Below are positions 35,436-44,204 of a DNA stretch of 64,000 nt, piece by piece. The notes beneath the pieces are model-generated. The model did not search any database, was not told the DNA's origin, and worked only from the letters and a program-made list of their open reading frames with translations. Both the position numbers and the translations under genes were made by a program. The stretch comes from Maricaulis sp947259345. GTDB taxonomy: Bacteria > Pseudomonadota > Alphaproteobacteria > Caulobacterales > Maricaulaceae. Within the stretch, counting starts at the first letter, position 1, and every line of letters begins with the position of its first letter. Where the stretch lies: assembly GCA_965217205.1 (NCBI GenBank), contig OZ244254.1:1612001-1676000 (forward strand), given 5' to 3'.

Positions 35436-38254
35436 CAGATTGCTCCAATCGCCGTGAGATAGGTATTGATGCGGCTATGCAGATTGGATTGCTGGGTGGC
35501 GTCCATGCTGCCCGCGATAACGACAGCCGAAATCGTTGCGCTGGAGTCTATCACGCCGGCGCCACTTCCTGTGTTGAAGCCGAGAACAAAAATATTCCCG
35601 TCGGCGACACCGGTGCTTGCCTGAGTATCGCTAACGTCAAGAGTTCCGTTTCGGTAGATCTCTCGCGCTGAAGCACCCGATCTATTGACGACGAGAAATC
35701 CGTCTGCACTTGCGGATGTAACAGAGCCGTACAAAATCGAATTGCCGGTGTTCGGGCCGCGCGCCCGCCATACGCCCGCCCCGCCATGCTGGATCAAGAC
35801 GCTATACGTCGCCGACACCCCGGCATAATAACCCGTGCCCGATGCCACCGTCTTGACCCACACACCCAGCATACCGCTGTTCTGTGAGTAATTTCCGCCG
35901 GCGGTCGAAGGGTCGAAATTCGTGTCGATATACGCCGCCGATCCGTCTGACTTCGCGCCACTGTCTGTCGGGAAGGTCGGTGTATTGACGGCGCTCATTG
36001 CCGTTCCGCCGGGATCTACCCAATTGAGCAGCGCCGCTTGCGACGCATGGGCGGCCGTGAGGCCCAGAACGTCAATCACCGACCATAGGCTGTCGCTCTT
36101 CAGGCCCTCCACCAGCGTATTGATGTGGCCCTTTCGGGTCGCATCCGGCGCCGATGACATAGCATCAAAAATCGCTTGGGCGTCTGGGTCAGCAAACGCT
36201 GCCGCTGTCGTAAAGCTGACAGCCAGCGACCAGTCACTATCGCCATAGGTCGTGCCCGAATGGCGCACCCAGACATAATAGGTGGTCGAGGTGGACAGGT
36301 TGCCGCTCGGCACCGTCCAGCTGACCTTGTTCGAGCTGTCATCCAGCGACTGCACGACAACGGTCGCGCCGGCATCATCGCTGGTGACCTTCCAGTCACT
36401 GTGCGCGTGCGTGTCGCTGCCATTGACCGTGGCAAAGGCGCTGGAGGTGATCGTCGGCGTCTCGATCACATCTGTGGCGCTGTCCGCCGGGCTGGTGATC
36501 GTCGGGGTCGCAATGTGCGGCTCGACATAATCGGCCGTCTCTTCCAGCAGGATGATTGTGGCTTCCCAGCCGAAATTCTCGCCCGCCCAGCGGAAAGCCA
36601 CCTTGGCTGGCGCATCAAGGATGATGTCCCGCGTTTGCCCGTTGATCGTGTCCGTGCCCGGCACAGTGACCGGATTGGCTGGCGACCAGCTGAAATCATG
36701 GCAGACGAGCGCAAACTCATTGCCATAGCTCGGGCTGGCAGGCAGGCCCGTCAACGTGATGCCGCCGCCGCTGGAATCCACCGGGGTGATCTCGCCGATA
36801 ACCGGCGTAAATGCGCTGGTCTTGATGGCCGCGACCGTCAGGCCGCCGCCGCCACCCGCGGCATCGGCCCATTCAGTGTCATAATCCGTGCCGGTGGACT
36901 TGGTCAGAACCTGGCCGGTCGCGCCGCCTGCCGGCACGCCCGCGCCATCGGCGCCATCCGCTCCAGCGGCACCGTCAGCGCCATCGGCACCGGCCGGGCC
37001 AGTCAGGTTGCCGACAGCACTCCCCCATGATCCGGTCGTCTTCGGCCCATAAATGTCTCCGTTGGCAGTGTCGATGTAATGATCGCCGTCATCACCCAGT
37101 CCACCAGATGGCGCGCCACTGCCTGACAAGACCGATGCCCCATCAGCACCGTCAGCGCCATCCGCGCCATCAGAACCAGCCGCGCCTGTTGCGCCATCGG
37201 CCCCATCCGCCCCGTCAGCGCCAGGAGCTCCATCGGCCCCATCAGCACCAGCCGGGCCAGTCAAATTGCCGACAGCACTCCCCCATGCGCCCGCTGCCTT
37301 TGGCCCATAAATGTCGCCATTGGCCGTATTGATGTACTGGTCACCATCCGCGCCCAGCCCGTCAGACGGTTCCCCGCTGCCGGACAGGATGGACGTGCCA
37401 TCGGCCCCATCTGCCCCGTCAGAACCGTCCGCGCCATCGGCACCCGCCGCGCCGGTAGCCCCGGTCGCCCCGGTCGCACCGGTTTCACCCTTGGCGGCAA
37501 ACAGGTCCCAATAGCTGGCATTGGGCGGTTCTTCATTTGTGCTGGCGGCGGTCGCGATCCAGCTCGAGCCGCCGCTCTCGACGATATCGTCGATGGCATA
37601 GGCCGTGCCGCTGTCCCAGGCGCCCTGCCAATTCCCGCCCTTCTCGCCCTGCGGGCCGGTCGCGCCTGTCGCGCCAGTGGCACCGGTTTCGCCCTGCGGC
37701 CCCTGAGCGCCAGTCGCCCCGGTAGCACCGGTCGGTCCGGTCAGGTTGGCAACCGCGCTGCCCCATGTTCCGGACGCTTTCGGGCCGTAAAGGTCGCCAT
37801 TTGCGGTGTTGATGTAGACATCACCATTGGCACCAAGGCCAGATGATGGAACGCCGCTACCGGCCAGCATCGCTGCGCCATCAGAACCGTCAGCACCGTC
37901 AGCACCGTCAGAGCCATCGGAACCATCGGCGCCCTTCAGGCTCTGACCGCTTCCCCAGCCGGATTCATCCTTGGGGCCGTAGAGCACAAAATTCGTCGTG
38001 TCGATCGCGAGCGCACCTACGGCGCCGGTCTCGCTATCCGGCGCGCCATCACTGCGCAGGACACCATCAATTCGCGCCAGCACCTCCACCATGCGCTGCG
38101 CAAGAACAGCGTTGGACGTGGCGAGCCCGACCCAATTGTCAAAGGCCGTCTTGAGATCGGACTCGAACGTGCTTTCATCCGTCGTCTCGTCATGCACTGC
38201 GCTGACGAGATCGTAAAAAGCCGATGCGAGCTGCGTGGTATTGATCGTCGCCAT
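35435..38254 (-). CDS. Collagen-like tail fibre protein
   Basis: 939 residues. An N-terminal helical segment (~1-90) is followed by ~400 residues of Gly-X-Y collagen-type repeats (GADGADGSDG, GATGATGATG), broken three times by a near-identical ~48-residue module that begins SGSG.PS.GLG and contains YINTANGD.YGPK. A fibronectin-III-like domain (~590-690) and a lectin-like beta domain of ~180 residues (GMLGVWVKT ... GFNTGSGAGV) form the C-terminus. Trimeric fibres of this type bind the host surface. The repetitive DNA (about 36905-37960) is prone to recombination. Confidence 0.85.
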   Translation of the reverse strand: MATINTTQLASAFYDLVSAVHDETTDESTFESDLKTAFDNWVGLATSNAVLAQRMVEVLARIDGVLRSDGAPDSETGAVGALAIDTTNFVLYGPKDESGWGSGQSLKGADGSDGSDGADGADGSDGAAMLAGSGVPSSGLGANGDVYINTANGDLYGPKASGTWGSAVANLTGPTGATGATGAQGPQGETGATGATGATGPQGEKGGNWQGAWDSGTAYAIDDIVESGGSSWIATAASTNEEPPNASYWDLFAAKGETGATGATGATGAAGADGADGSDGADGADGTSILSGSGEPSDGLGADGDQYINTANGDIYGPKAAGAWGSAVGNLTGPAGADGADGAPGADGADGADGATGAAGSDGADGADGADGASVLSGSGAPSGGLGDDGDHYIDTANGDIYGPKTTGSWGSAVGNLTGPAGADGADGAAGADGADGAGVPAGGATGQVLTKSTGTDYDTEWADAAGGGGGLTVAAIKTSAFTPVIGEITPVDSSGGGITLTGLPASPSYGNEFALVCHDFSWSPANPVTVPGTDTINGQTRDIILDAPAKVAFRWAGENFGWEATIILLEETADYVEPHIATPTITSPADSATDVIETPTITSSAFATVNGSDTHAHSDWKVTSDDAGATVVVQSLDDSSNKVSWTVPSGNLSTSTTYYVWVRHSGTTYGDSDWSLAVSFTTAAAFADPDAQAIFDAMSSAPDATRKGHINTLVEGLKSDSLWSVIDVLGLTAAHASQAALLNWVDPGGTAMSAVNTPTFPTDSGAKSDGSAAYIDTNFDPSTAGGNYSQNSGMLGVWVKTVASGTGYYAGVSATYSVLIQHGGAGVWRARGPNTGNSILYGSVTSASADGFLVVNRSGASAREIYRNGTLDVSDTQASTGVADGNIFVLGFNTGSGAGVIDSSATISAVVIAGSMDATQQSNLHSRINTYLTAIGAI
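36905..37960 (-). repeat. Collagen-type repeat tract with three interspersed modules
   Basis: Gly-X-Y codon triplets are repeated across this tract. Three modules of ~48 codons (starting near 37870, 37395 and 37130) share most residues and are separated by collagen stretches of different length. Confidence 0.8.
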
Positions 38255-41200
38255 CTAGAGGCTCCTTGTCAGGCGAATGCGGCCAGAGGCAGTGCCGGTC
38301 GAACCGGCGTTCAATTGCAGGGTGACATCCCCGCCGAAGGGGATCGGCTCGACAAAGGCGAGCGGGATCACCGCCTCAAAGTCTTCCGTGGGCGTGGCCT
38401 GAGATGTCGTGTAGGTGCCGCTCACCAGAACCACGGGGGTTTCACCCGTCTTGGTCAGCGTGAGGTCCCAGGAGCCGGTCTGCGAGGAACCGGTCGCGTC
38501 ATCGCCCGTCGAGATGAAGAGATAGCCGCTGCATGTGATCGCGCCGGACGCATACATGTCGTCAATATCGCTGTCGCAAACCAGCGTGGTGCCCGACAGG
38601 GTCACATTCGTCCCGATGCCGAGCGAGCCAATCTGGGTGCGGCTCTCGCCCGGCACGCCATCAATCGTGACACCGCCAAGATCGCTGTCCCATTGCAGGG
38701 TGCCGTCAGACTTGCGGATTTGCAGCGTTTCGTTTTCCGGGTCCCAGTGGAGCATCTTGACGGCGCGCGTCGCGTCCCAGCCAATGATCTCGCCGGCATC
38801 CGTGATCTCGACCAGCTCGTCATCACCGAATGCGATGGTGTTCGCTGCAATGATGATCCGGCTGGCCGCCGATCCATCCGACTGCCGAGCGACCATCGAG
38901 ATGGTGGCGGATGCCGCGCCAGCAGAGGTCTGTATCAGGCGGGCGGCATAGGCTTCTTCTGCGGTCGAATAGACCGTGGTCGCATCCTCACCTGCCGCCC
39001 GGAATGCCGACAGGTCCTCCCAGACCAGCGCGCGAACCTCGATCCGGCCGGTATTGCCCGTCCGGTAAATCACCGGGCGCCAGCTTTCCTCGGCCATGCC
39101 CTCGGTCGCGGTGATCTCGTATGACGCCTCGCGCCACTCGTTCACGCTGCCTGCCGTGACCGCCGACCAGCGGTTCGTGGCGCTGCCTGTGACCAACGGA
39201 TCGGCGCGGAAACCGACGCTCACTGTGCCCACGGTCCCGGTCGTCCAGCGCCAGATCGCGGTTACGCGATAGCGGCGGCCAGGCTTGGGATTGAAGCGGG
39301 CACGCGAGCCAAAAGAGATGGTGGAGGTCGTGGAATACACGACTGGCCCAACGCTGCTGATACTGTCTTCCGTCCAGCCCGTGAACGCCGCTGCCGAGTA
39401 ATCCAGACCCGCCAGATCGGAGGTAAAGAAATCCTCGGCATCAATGACATCTGTCTTCGATGACGCACCGTATTGAGCGGCCAGGACAGCATTGGCCTCG
39501 GCAGCTGCCCGGTGAGTGTCTGCCGTGGCCGCGCTGCCTGAGGAGGCGGTCGCGCTATTGCCCGCTGCCGTCGCGGAATTAGACGCCGCTGTCGCTGACG
39601 AGGCCGCATTGGTGGATGCGGTCGCGGCCTGCGTTGCACTGGTCGCTGCATTCGAGGCAGCGGTCTGGGCCTCGGTGCGCAGGGTTAGCGTGGCCGCCGC
39701 TTCCTCGCCCGCCTCGGTCGCCGACGCCGATGCATCAGAGGCGAACCCACTGGCCGCCGTCGCGCTGTCTCCCGCAGCATCGCTGGCCGACGCCGCAGCA
39801 GTGGCGGATGTCGACGCGGCAGAAGCGCTATCACCGGCGGCGGTGGCGGCGGTCTCTGCGGTGCTGGAAAAACCGCTGGCAGCGGTGGCGCTATTGCCGG
39901 CCGCCGTGGCACTGCTGGCCGCGGCTGTCGCCGATGTGGAGGCTGCGCTTGCGCTGTCGCCAGCGGCGGTAGCCGCGGTCGAAGCCGTAGAGGCCGATCC
40001 GCTCGCCGCAGTCGCACTATTCCCGGCCGCCGTGGCGCTCGATGCTGCGGCTGTCGCCGAAGTCGAAGCCGATGACGCACTATCACCTGCCGCTGTCGCT
40101 TGCGTTTCGGCATCCGATGCGAAGCCACCGGCAGCGGTCGCACTATTTCCAGCAGCCGTGGCGCTATCAGATGCCGCAGTCGCTGAAACAGCCGCCGCGC
40201 TCGCACTGTCGCCAGCCGCCGTGGCCGCCGTCTGTGCTGTGCCCGAAAACCCGCTGGCCGCTGTCGCGCTATTGCCTGCGGCGGTCTCACTTGCAGCCGC
40301 AGCGGTGGCCGAAGTGGATGCCGCCGACGCACTGTTTCCGGCATTGTCCGCATAGGTCAGCGCCTGGTCGCGATAGCCAGCGGCAGCGGTGGCCGAATTC
40401 CCGGCGGTGGTGGCAGAGCTGGAGGCAACAATGGAGAATTGCTCGGCCTGATCGGTCCAGTCCTGCACCTCGAGCAGGAAGGCATTGGCCGTGCCGAATG
40501 TGTCCCACACCCCGTCAATTTCGGCCTGTATCCGGTCGCGCCGATCCAGCGCTTCACGGATAATCACCTCGGCCATGACCTCGCCATCATCAACCGCTTG
40601 AGCAACCCGATCAGAGGCGACACCGCCGACACTCACCGCATCCGTCGCCACAAGGCTACCGGTGGTGAAGGGGCCGAGGACGCGGCGGTCACCGCGCACG
40701 CCGAACTGGCTGATATAGGACACGGCCACGTCATAGGCGGTGGACGGTGCGAGGCCTGTGATGGGGATTGTGGTGGTCGAGGGGTTGAACTCACCGACGA
40801 CCTGCCAGCCGCTATCGGCATCGTCCCAGGCCTCATCATCAGCCGGATCCAGTTCCGGTCGATATTCGACCACGATCCCGGCGACCGACACGATGTCCGT
40901 GCCGCCGGTGACCGTGATGCCCGGCGTGTCGCCTGTGTCCGCCGCTGGCGTCCAGGCGTCCGCATCCGGGGCGGCAACTGTGTAGATGTCCGGAGCGGTC
41001 AGGGCGGGCGGGGTCGGCGGTGTCGGGTCAAGCCCGAGCGCATAGGTATGCTTGCCGCTGCTCTCGGACACGAAACCGATGCGCACGATATTGGTGGCGG
41101 GCTCGAACACCCGCGACATGCAAAGGCATTCCACCCCATCCAGCAGGAACCCCGGCTCGTCGATCGTGAACACATCGCCCGGTTCGATCTGGGCCATGTG

Positions 41201-42532
41201 CGGCTTCATCGGCACCGTGCCACGGATCGTCTCGCGGCTGTCGACCATGTCATAGGCGGCCAGCTGCGCCGGCTGGTGCCGATTGGTGCCGGCGGCCTTG
41301 ATGGCGACATAGGGATAGTCGATGCCGCTTTCGCGGGTGCCGCCATCAGCGGTCACATAGCTGGCTTCCGACACCGGGTCCTGGGCAACCATCTCCCAGT
41401 CGTGCGTTTCCATCACACAGCGCGGGATGATCGTGTTGCGGCGGGTCAGGCGGTCAGCGCCGATCTCGAGCTCGAACGGCCCTGCCGTATCGGCAGCGGT
41501 GACCGTGACGATCGAGGATCGCGGCGTGCGCACCATGCAGGAAATCTTTCCCGCCTTGCGCATATAAATGCCGCCGCCTGCCTGAAGCATGGCCAGCAAC
41601 ACCTGGTGCTTGTCATCCTTGGTGGTCGGCTGGCCGGAAATCCCCCAGTCATTCGCATCCGCGACATTCGCACCTTCCACAAAGGCCGGCACGTCAATGC
41701 CCGACAGCGCAGCCCCGATACCGCCGACCAGGACATCATTCTCAAAATAGCCCAGGCACCATTTCAGGGCATGCAGATAGGGGTTCTCGGAATAGACCCA
41801 GGTCGACGCATCATCGAGCCGACAATCGCCCGAGCCACCCGGATAGGTGCTGTCCAGGCGCGGGTCCCAGCACAGAATGCCTTCAATGAGCTGGAGCGGT
41901 TGCGGCTCGCCATTCGGCCAGCGCTCCCGATCCTTGTCCATTGCCATGGTCAGCATGGACGCGGCCTTGCCCGACAACTTGTAGCTTGCGCCCCAGGCCG
42001 GCATGCTGCCCGCTATCGTCGGGTCGCTCTTGTCCGCCGGGGTCTGCAACGCGGTTTCAGGCTGCGCCCCCAGCGTCGTGTCACGCCAGAAGATGTCATT
42101 CCATGTGCCGGTCGATTGGCGGCCATAGGACCCGGCAAAGCTGCAGGTCTCGCCATCCGCCGTGAACGTGCCAAAGGCGTTGACCGGCCCGGCGCCGGAA
42201 TAGACCGTGACGATGGACTGATAGCGGTTGTCGGAACCCCACTCATCGCGGTGCACGATATTGCCCGCAACAGCGCGGCGGCCGACGATGAAGGGAATGC
42301 CCGCATCCGGGTCTGCCTTCCATTCGGTCGGCGAGCCAGCGGCGTCGACTTGAGGGGCGAGCGCCCCAGCGATACCCCCGGCCACGGTCAGCAGGAAACC
42401 GGTCGAGGTCACAAAGGTCCCGACAGCGCTACCGATGCCATAGGCCGTCGTCGCACCAACCCCCGTAGCAGTGAGCGTGGCGCCGATAACTGTTTTAATC
42501 ACGACAGCTGCGGAGGTAGCGATTGCTGGCAT
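38255..42532 (-). CDS. Host-specificity protein J-like tail tip protein
   Basis: 1425 residues from ATG 42532, which overlaps the stop of the upstream gene (TAATG). The N-terminus has hydrophobic segments (~5-60, AVVIKTVIGATLTATGVGATT). A tail-hub region (~70-520, with YSGAGPVNAFGTFTADGE) is followed by a fibronectin-III-like domain (~530-640). Next comes an Ala/Ser-rich stretch of 42-residue repeats (~730-940) and a C-terminal receptor-binding part. J-type proteins sit at the tail tip and set host range. The plus strand also stays open for almost 700 codons opposite this gene; I take that as a codon-bias artefact. Confidence 0.85.
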   Translation of the reverse strand: MPAIATSAAVVIKTVIGATLTATGVGATTAYGIGSAVGTFVTSTGFLLTVAGGIAGALAPQVDAAGSPTEWKADPDAGIPFIVGRRAVAGNIVHRDEWGSDNRYQSIVTVYSGAGPVNAFGTFTADGETCSFAGSYGRQSTGTWNDIFWRDTTLGAQPETALQTPADKSDPTIAGSMPAWGASYKLSGKAASMLTMAMDKDRERWPNGEPQPLQLIEGILCWDPRLDSTYPGGSGDCRLDDASTWVYSENPYLHALKWCLGYFENDVLVGGIGAALSGIDVPAFVEGANVADANDWGISGQPTTKDDKHQVLLAMLQAGGGIYMRKAGKISCMVRTPRSSIVTVTAADTAGPFELEIGADRLTRRNTIIPRCVMETHDWEMVAQDPVSEASYVTADGGTRESGIDYPYVAIKAAGTNRHQPAQLAAYDMVDSRETIRGTVPMKPHMAQIEPGDVFTIDEPGFLLDGVECLCMSRVFEPATNIVRIGFVSESSGKHTYALGLDPTPPTPPALTAPDIYTVAAPDADAWTPAADTGDTPGITVTGGTDIVSVAGIVVEYRPELDPADDEAWDDADSGWQVVGEFNPSTTTIPITGLAPSTAYDVAVSYISQFGVRGDRRVLGPFTTGSLVATDAVSVGGVASDRVAQAVDDGEVMAEVIIREALDRRDRIQAEIDGVWDTFGTANAFLLEVQDWTDQAEQFSIVASSSATTAGNSATAAAGYRDQALTYADNAGNSASAASTSATAAAASETAAGNSATAASGFSGTAQTAATAAGDSASAAAVSATAASDSATAAGNSATAAGGFASDAETQATAAGDSASSASTSATAAASSATAAGNSATAASGSASTASTAATAAGDSASAASTSATAAASSATAAGNSATAASGFSSTAETAATAAGDSASAASTSATAAASASDAAGDSATAASGFASDASASATEAGEEAAATLTLRTEAQTAASNAATSATQAATASTNAASSATAASNSATAAGNSATASSGSAATADTHRAAAEANAVLAAQYGASSKTDVIDAEDFFTSDLAGLDYSAAAFTGWTEDSISSVGPVVYSTTSTISFGSRARFNPKPGRRYRVTAIWRWTTGTVGTVSVGFRADPLVTGSATNRWSAVTAGSVNEWREASYEITATEGMAEESWRPVIYRTGNTGRIEVRALVWEDLSAFRAAGEDATTVYSTAEEAYAARLIQTSAGAASATISMVARQSDGSAASRIIIAANTIAFGDDELVEITDAGEIIGWDATRAVKMLHWDPENETLQIRKSDGTLQWDSDLGGVTIDGVPGESRTQIGSLGIGTNVTLSGTTLVCDSDIDDMYASGAITCSGYLFISTGDDATGSSQTGSWDLTLTKTGETPVVLVSGTYTTSQATPTEDFEAVIPLAFVEPIPFGGDVTLQLNAGSTGTASGRIRLTRSL
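39716..40346 (-). repeat. Five 126-bp repeats in the J-like gene
   Basis: The encoded stretch repeats every 42 residues, six heptads such as AAGDSAS, AAGNSAT and AASGFSS. About five copies are seen; the last is diverged. The heptad register predicts a long trimeric coiled coil. Confidence 0.8.
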
Positions 42533-42960
42533 TAGGCGACCCTCCACGCAGCAACGAAGTCCAACGGTCGCGCCGGGTGAAACGCGCCTTCAATGAGGCC
42601 CAACACGCGGCCATTCCCGATCGCGACCGTCAGCGCCACATCAAACCGTTCATCATCGGAAGGCAGTCCCACAATGTCGCCGGGCCAGGCTGCGGCCGGG
42701 GCGATGCGGGCCAGGCCGGTCGCGTCCATCGCGGCCAGCAGATTGTTATGCCCGGTTGCTTCCAGGGCCTTCGCGGCCCCCAGCGCGCTGCGATAGCGCA
42801 GCCCCTTGAGAAGCGGCACGCGCACGCCCTGTTTGCGCAGGGCCAGGGCGGCCAGCTTCACGCAATCCGTGCGGCCCCAGCTCAGCGCCTGACCGGCAAA
42901 GCGCTTCAGGCAGGCGTCGACGGCCCGCTGGCGCACCAGCAGCTTGCTTTCCTGTTGCAT
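42532..42960 (-). CDS. Tail assembly protein, DUF6950 / NlpC-P60-like
   Basis: 142 residues. The active-site-like Cys lies in SWGRTDCVKLAA (~residues 27-38), the pattern of phage NlpC/P60-related tail proteins, and a late His is present (EGAFHPARP). Position between the tail protein at 42970 and J matches gpK-like genes in lambdoid tails. Peptidase activity is inference. Confidence 0.75.
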   Translation of the reverse strand: MQQESKLLVRQRAVDACLKRFAGQALSWGRTDCVKLAALALRKQGVRVPLLKGLRYRSALGAAKALEATGHNNLLAAMDATGLARIAPAAAWPGDIVGLPSDDERFDVALTVAIGNGRVLGLIEGAFHPARPLDFVAAWRVA

Positions 42961-42969
42961 GAACGGGCC

Positions 42970-43611
42970 CTATTGCAGACGGATCATCGGGCCACCGCCC
43001 GGATTGGTCACCGCATCACGCCCGCCCCGGCTGGTCACAGAATTGGCCGGCGTGCGCAGGCGCCAGTAAATCTTGCGGGTCACCGCGCTGACATGGGACA
43101 GGCCCAGCTCGCCGGGCCACACGCTCTGGTGAAAGGCGTTGGACAGGCGCTGGCTGGCATCCTGCAGCAATTGAAACTGCTCTTCGGTATAGGTGGCGAT
43201 CTGAAGGCTGCGGCGTCCCGGCGCAATCTCCAGCGTGGAGGTGTTCAGCCGCCCGTAATGCCACTCCACCGGGGTTCCCACGACCGACCCGTCAGACGGA
43301 TCAACCGCACCCCAGTAAAGCGTCCAGGCGGAACCCTGCGCTGCAGCCGCCGTCAGGCTTTCCAGCCCGGTATCGGTGAAGACCTCAAACCCCAGATCCG
43401 GAGCCACGGCTTCCGCCGCTTCCCCGTCCTCGATCTCGCCCACATAGGACAAGACGCCAAAATCCTCATGCTCCGGCAGGAATGTCTTGCTGTCGAACAC
43501 CACCGTACCGCCCGATGTCAGCCGCACCGTCTCACCCGGCAAGACCAGCTCGATCGCGATAAACGCCAGCGGATTGGCCTTCTGCCACTCGGCAATCAGC
43601 AGCGCATCCAT
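42970..43611 (-). CDS. Phage minor tail protein (tail-tip region)
   Basis: 213 residues from ATG 43611. Beta-rich; includes IELVLPGETVRLTSGG, and RSLQIATYTEEQFQLLQDAS. Size and position just before the NlpC-like gene suit a DUF2163-like or gpL-like tail-tip protein. The start overlaps the previous stop (TGATG). Confidence 0.65.
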   Translation of the reverse strand: MDALLIAEWQKANPLAFIAIELVLPGETVRLTSGGTVVFDSKTFLPEHEDFGVLSYVGEIEDGEAAEAVAPDLGFEVFTDTGLESLTAAAAQGSAWTLYWGAVDPSDGSVVGTPVEWHYGRLNTSTLEIAPGRRSLQIATYTEEQFQLLQDASQRLSNAFHQSVWPGELGLSHVSAVTRKIYWRLRTPANSVTSRGGRDAVTNPGGGPMIRLQ

Positions 43612-44204
43612 CAACCACGCTCCCTGATGGAGAAGGACAGGCCGGCAACATGGCCCGCCTCATTGACATCAAACGCATTGGCCGGAAGGTCGCGCACATA
43701 GCCCTCGATCTTGGGGGCTGCGAGCTCCACCGTGTCGCCATCGCCGGGCGACACGCGCAAAAGTGGGCGGATCGGAATGGCGATGTCACCGGACCCGTCG
43801 GCGGTGGCAGCGGCGGTGGCACGATAGAGATAGCGCCGCGAGGAGATTACGACCGACAACCACTGCCCTTTGAAGACCGAATACAAAGCGGTGCATCCGC
43901 GCACATTCAGCGTGCTGCCCAGCTGGGACCCGCCGTCGACGACGGGTGTGCCGGGCGACCCCAGCGACATGCCTGGCTGCGGAACCGGCAACAGGACCGT
44001 GTCCGTCTCGGTTTCCAGATCGCTCCAGTCCAGCGCATCGCTATAGGTCATCGTGACCAGCGAAAACCGAAGCTGCCATTTGGAACCCAACCGACCGACC
44101 CGGCTCTCATCCCCCGCAAAGGGTGGAGACAGGTCTGCGCGGGCACTGACCAGCGACGCGCCGGAAACCCGAATCTGCGAGGATGTGGGAAGAGCAACAA
44201 CCAT
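43611..44204 (-). CDS. Phage tail protein of unknown function
   Basis: 197 residues, mostly beta strands (WQLRFSLVTMTYSDALDW, GDTVELAAPKIEGYV). Lies between the tape measure and the minor tail gene and overlaps both by TGATG. A gpM-like role is possible by position only. Confidence 0.6.
   Translation of the reverse strand: MVVALPTSSQIRVSGASLVSARADLSPPFAGDESRVGRLGSKWQLRFSLVTMTYSDALDWSDLETETDTVLLPVPQPGMSLGSPGTPVVDGGSQLGSTLNVRGCTALYSVFKGQWLSVVISSRRYLYRATAAATADGSGDIAIPIRPLLRVSPGDGDTVELAAPKIEGYVRDLPANAFDVNEAGHVAGLSFSIRERG

Noticed and set aside
36905..37960. Repeats as a CRISPR array
   Set aside because: The repeats are in-frame Gly-X-Y codons of a fibre gene with no regular repeat-spacer pattern.
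40439..42535. A 698-codon open frame on the plus strand opposite the J-like gene
   Set aside because: It mirrors a real gene in GC-rich DNA; its product is low-complexity Arg/Asp/Gly-rich with no motif and no ribosome site.
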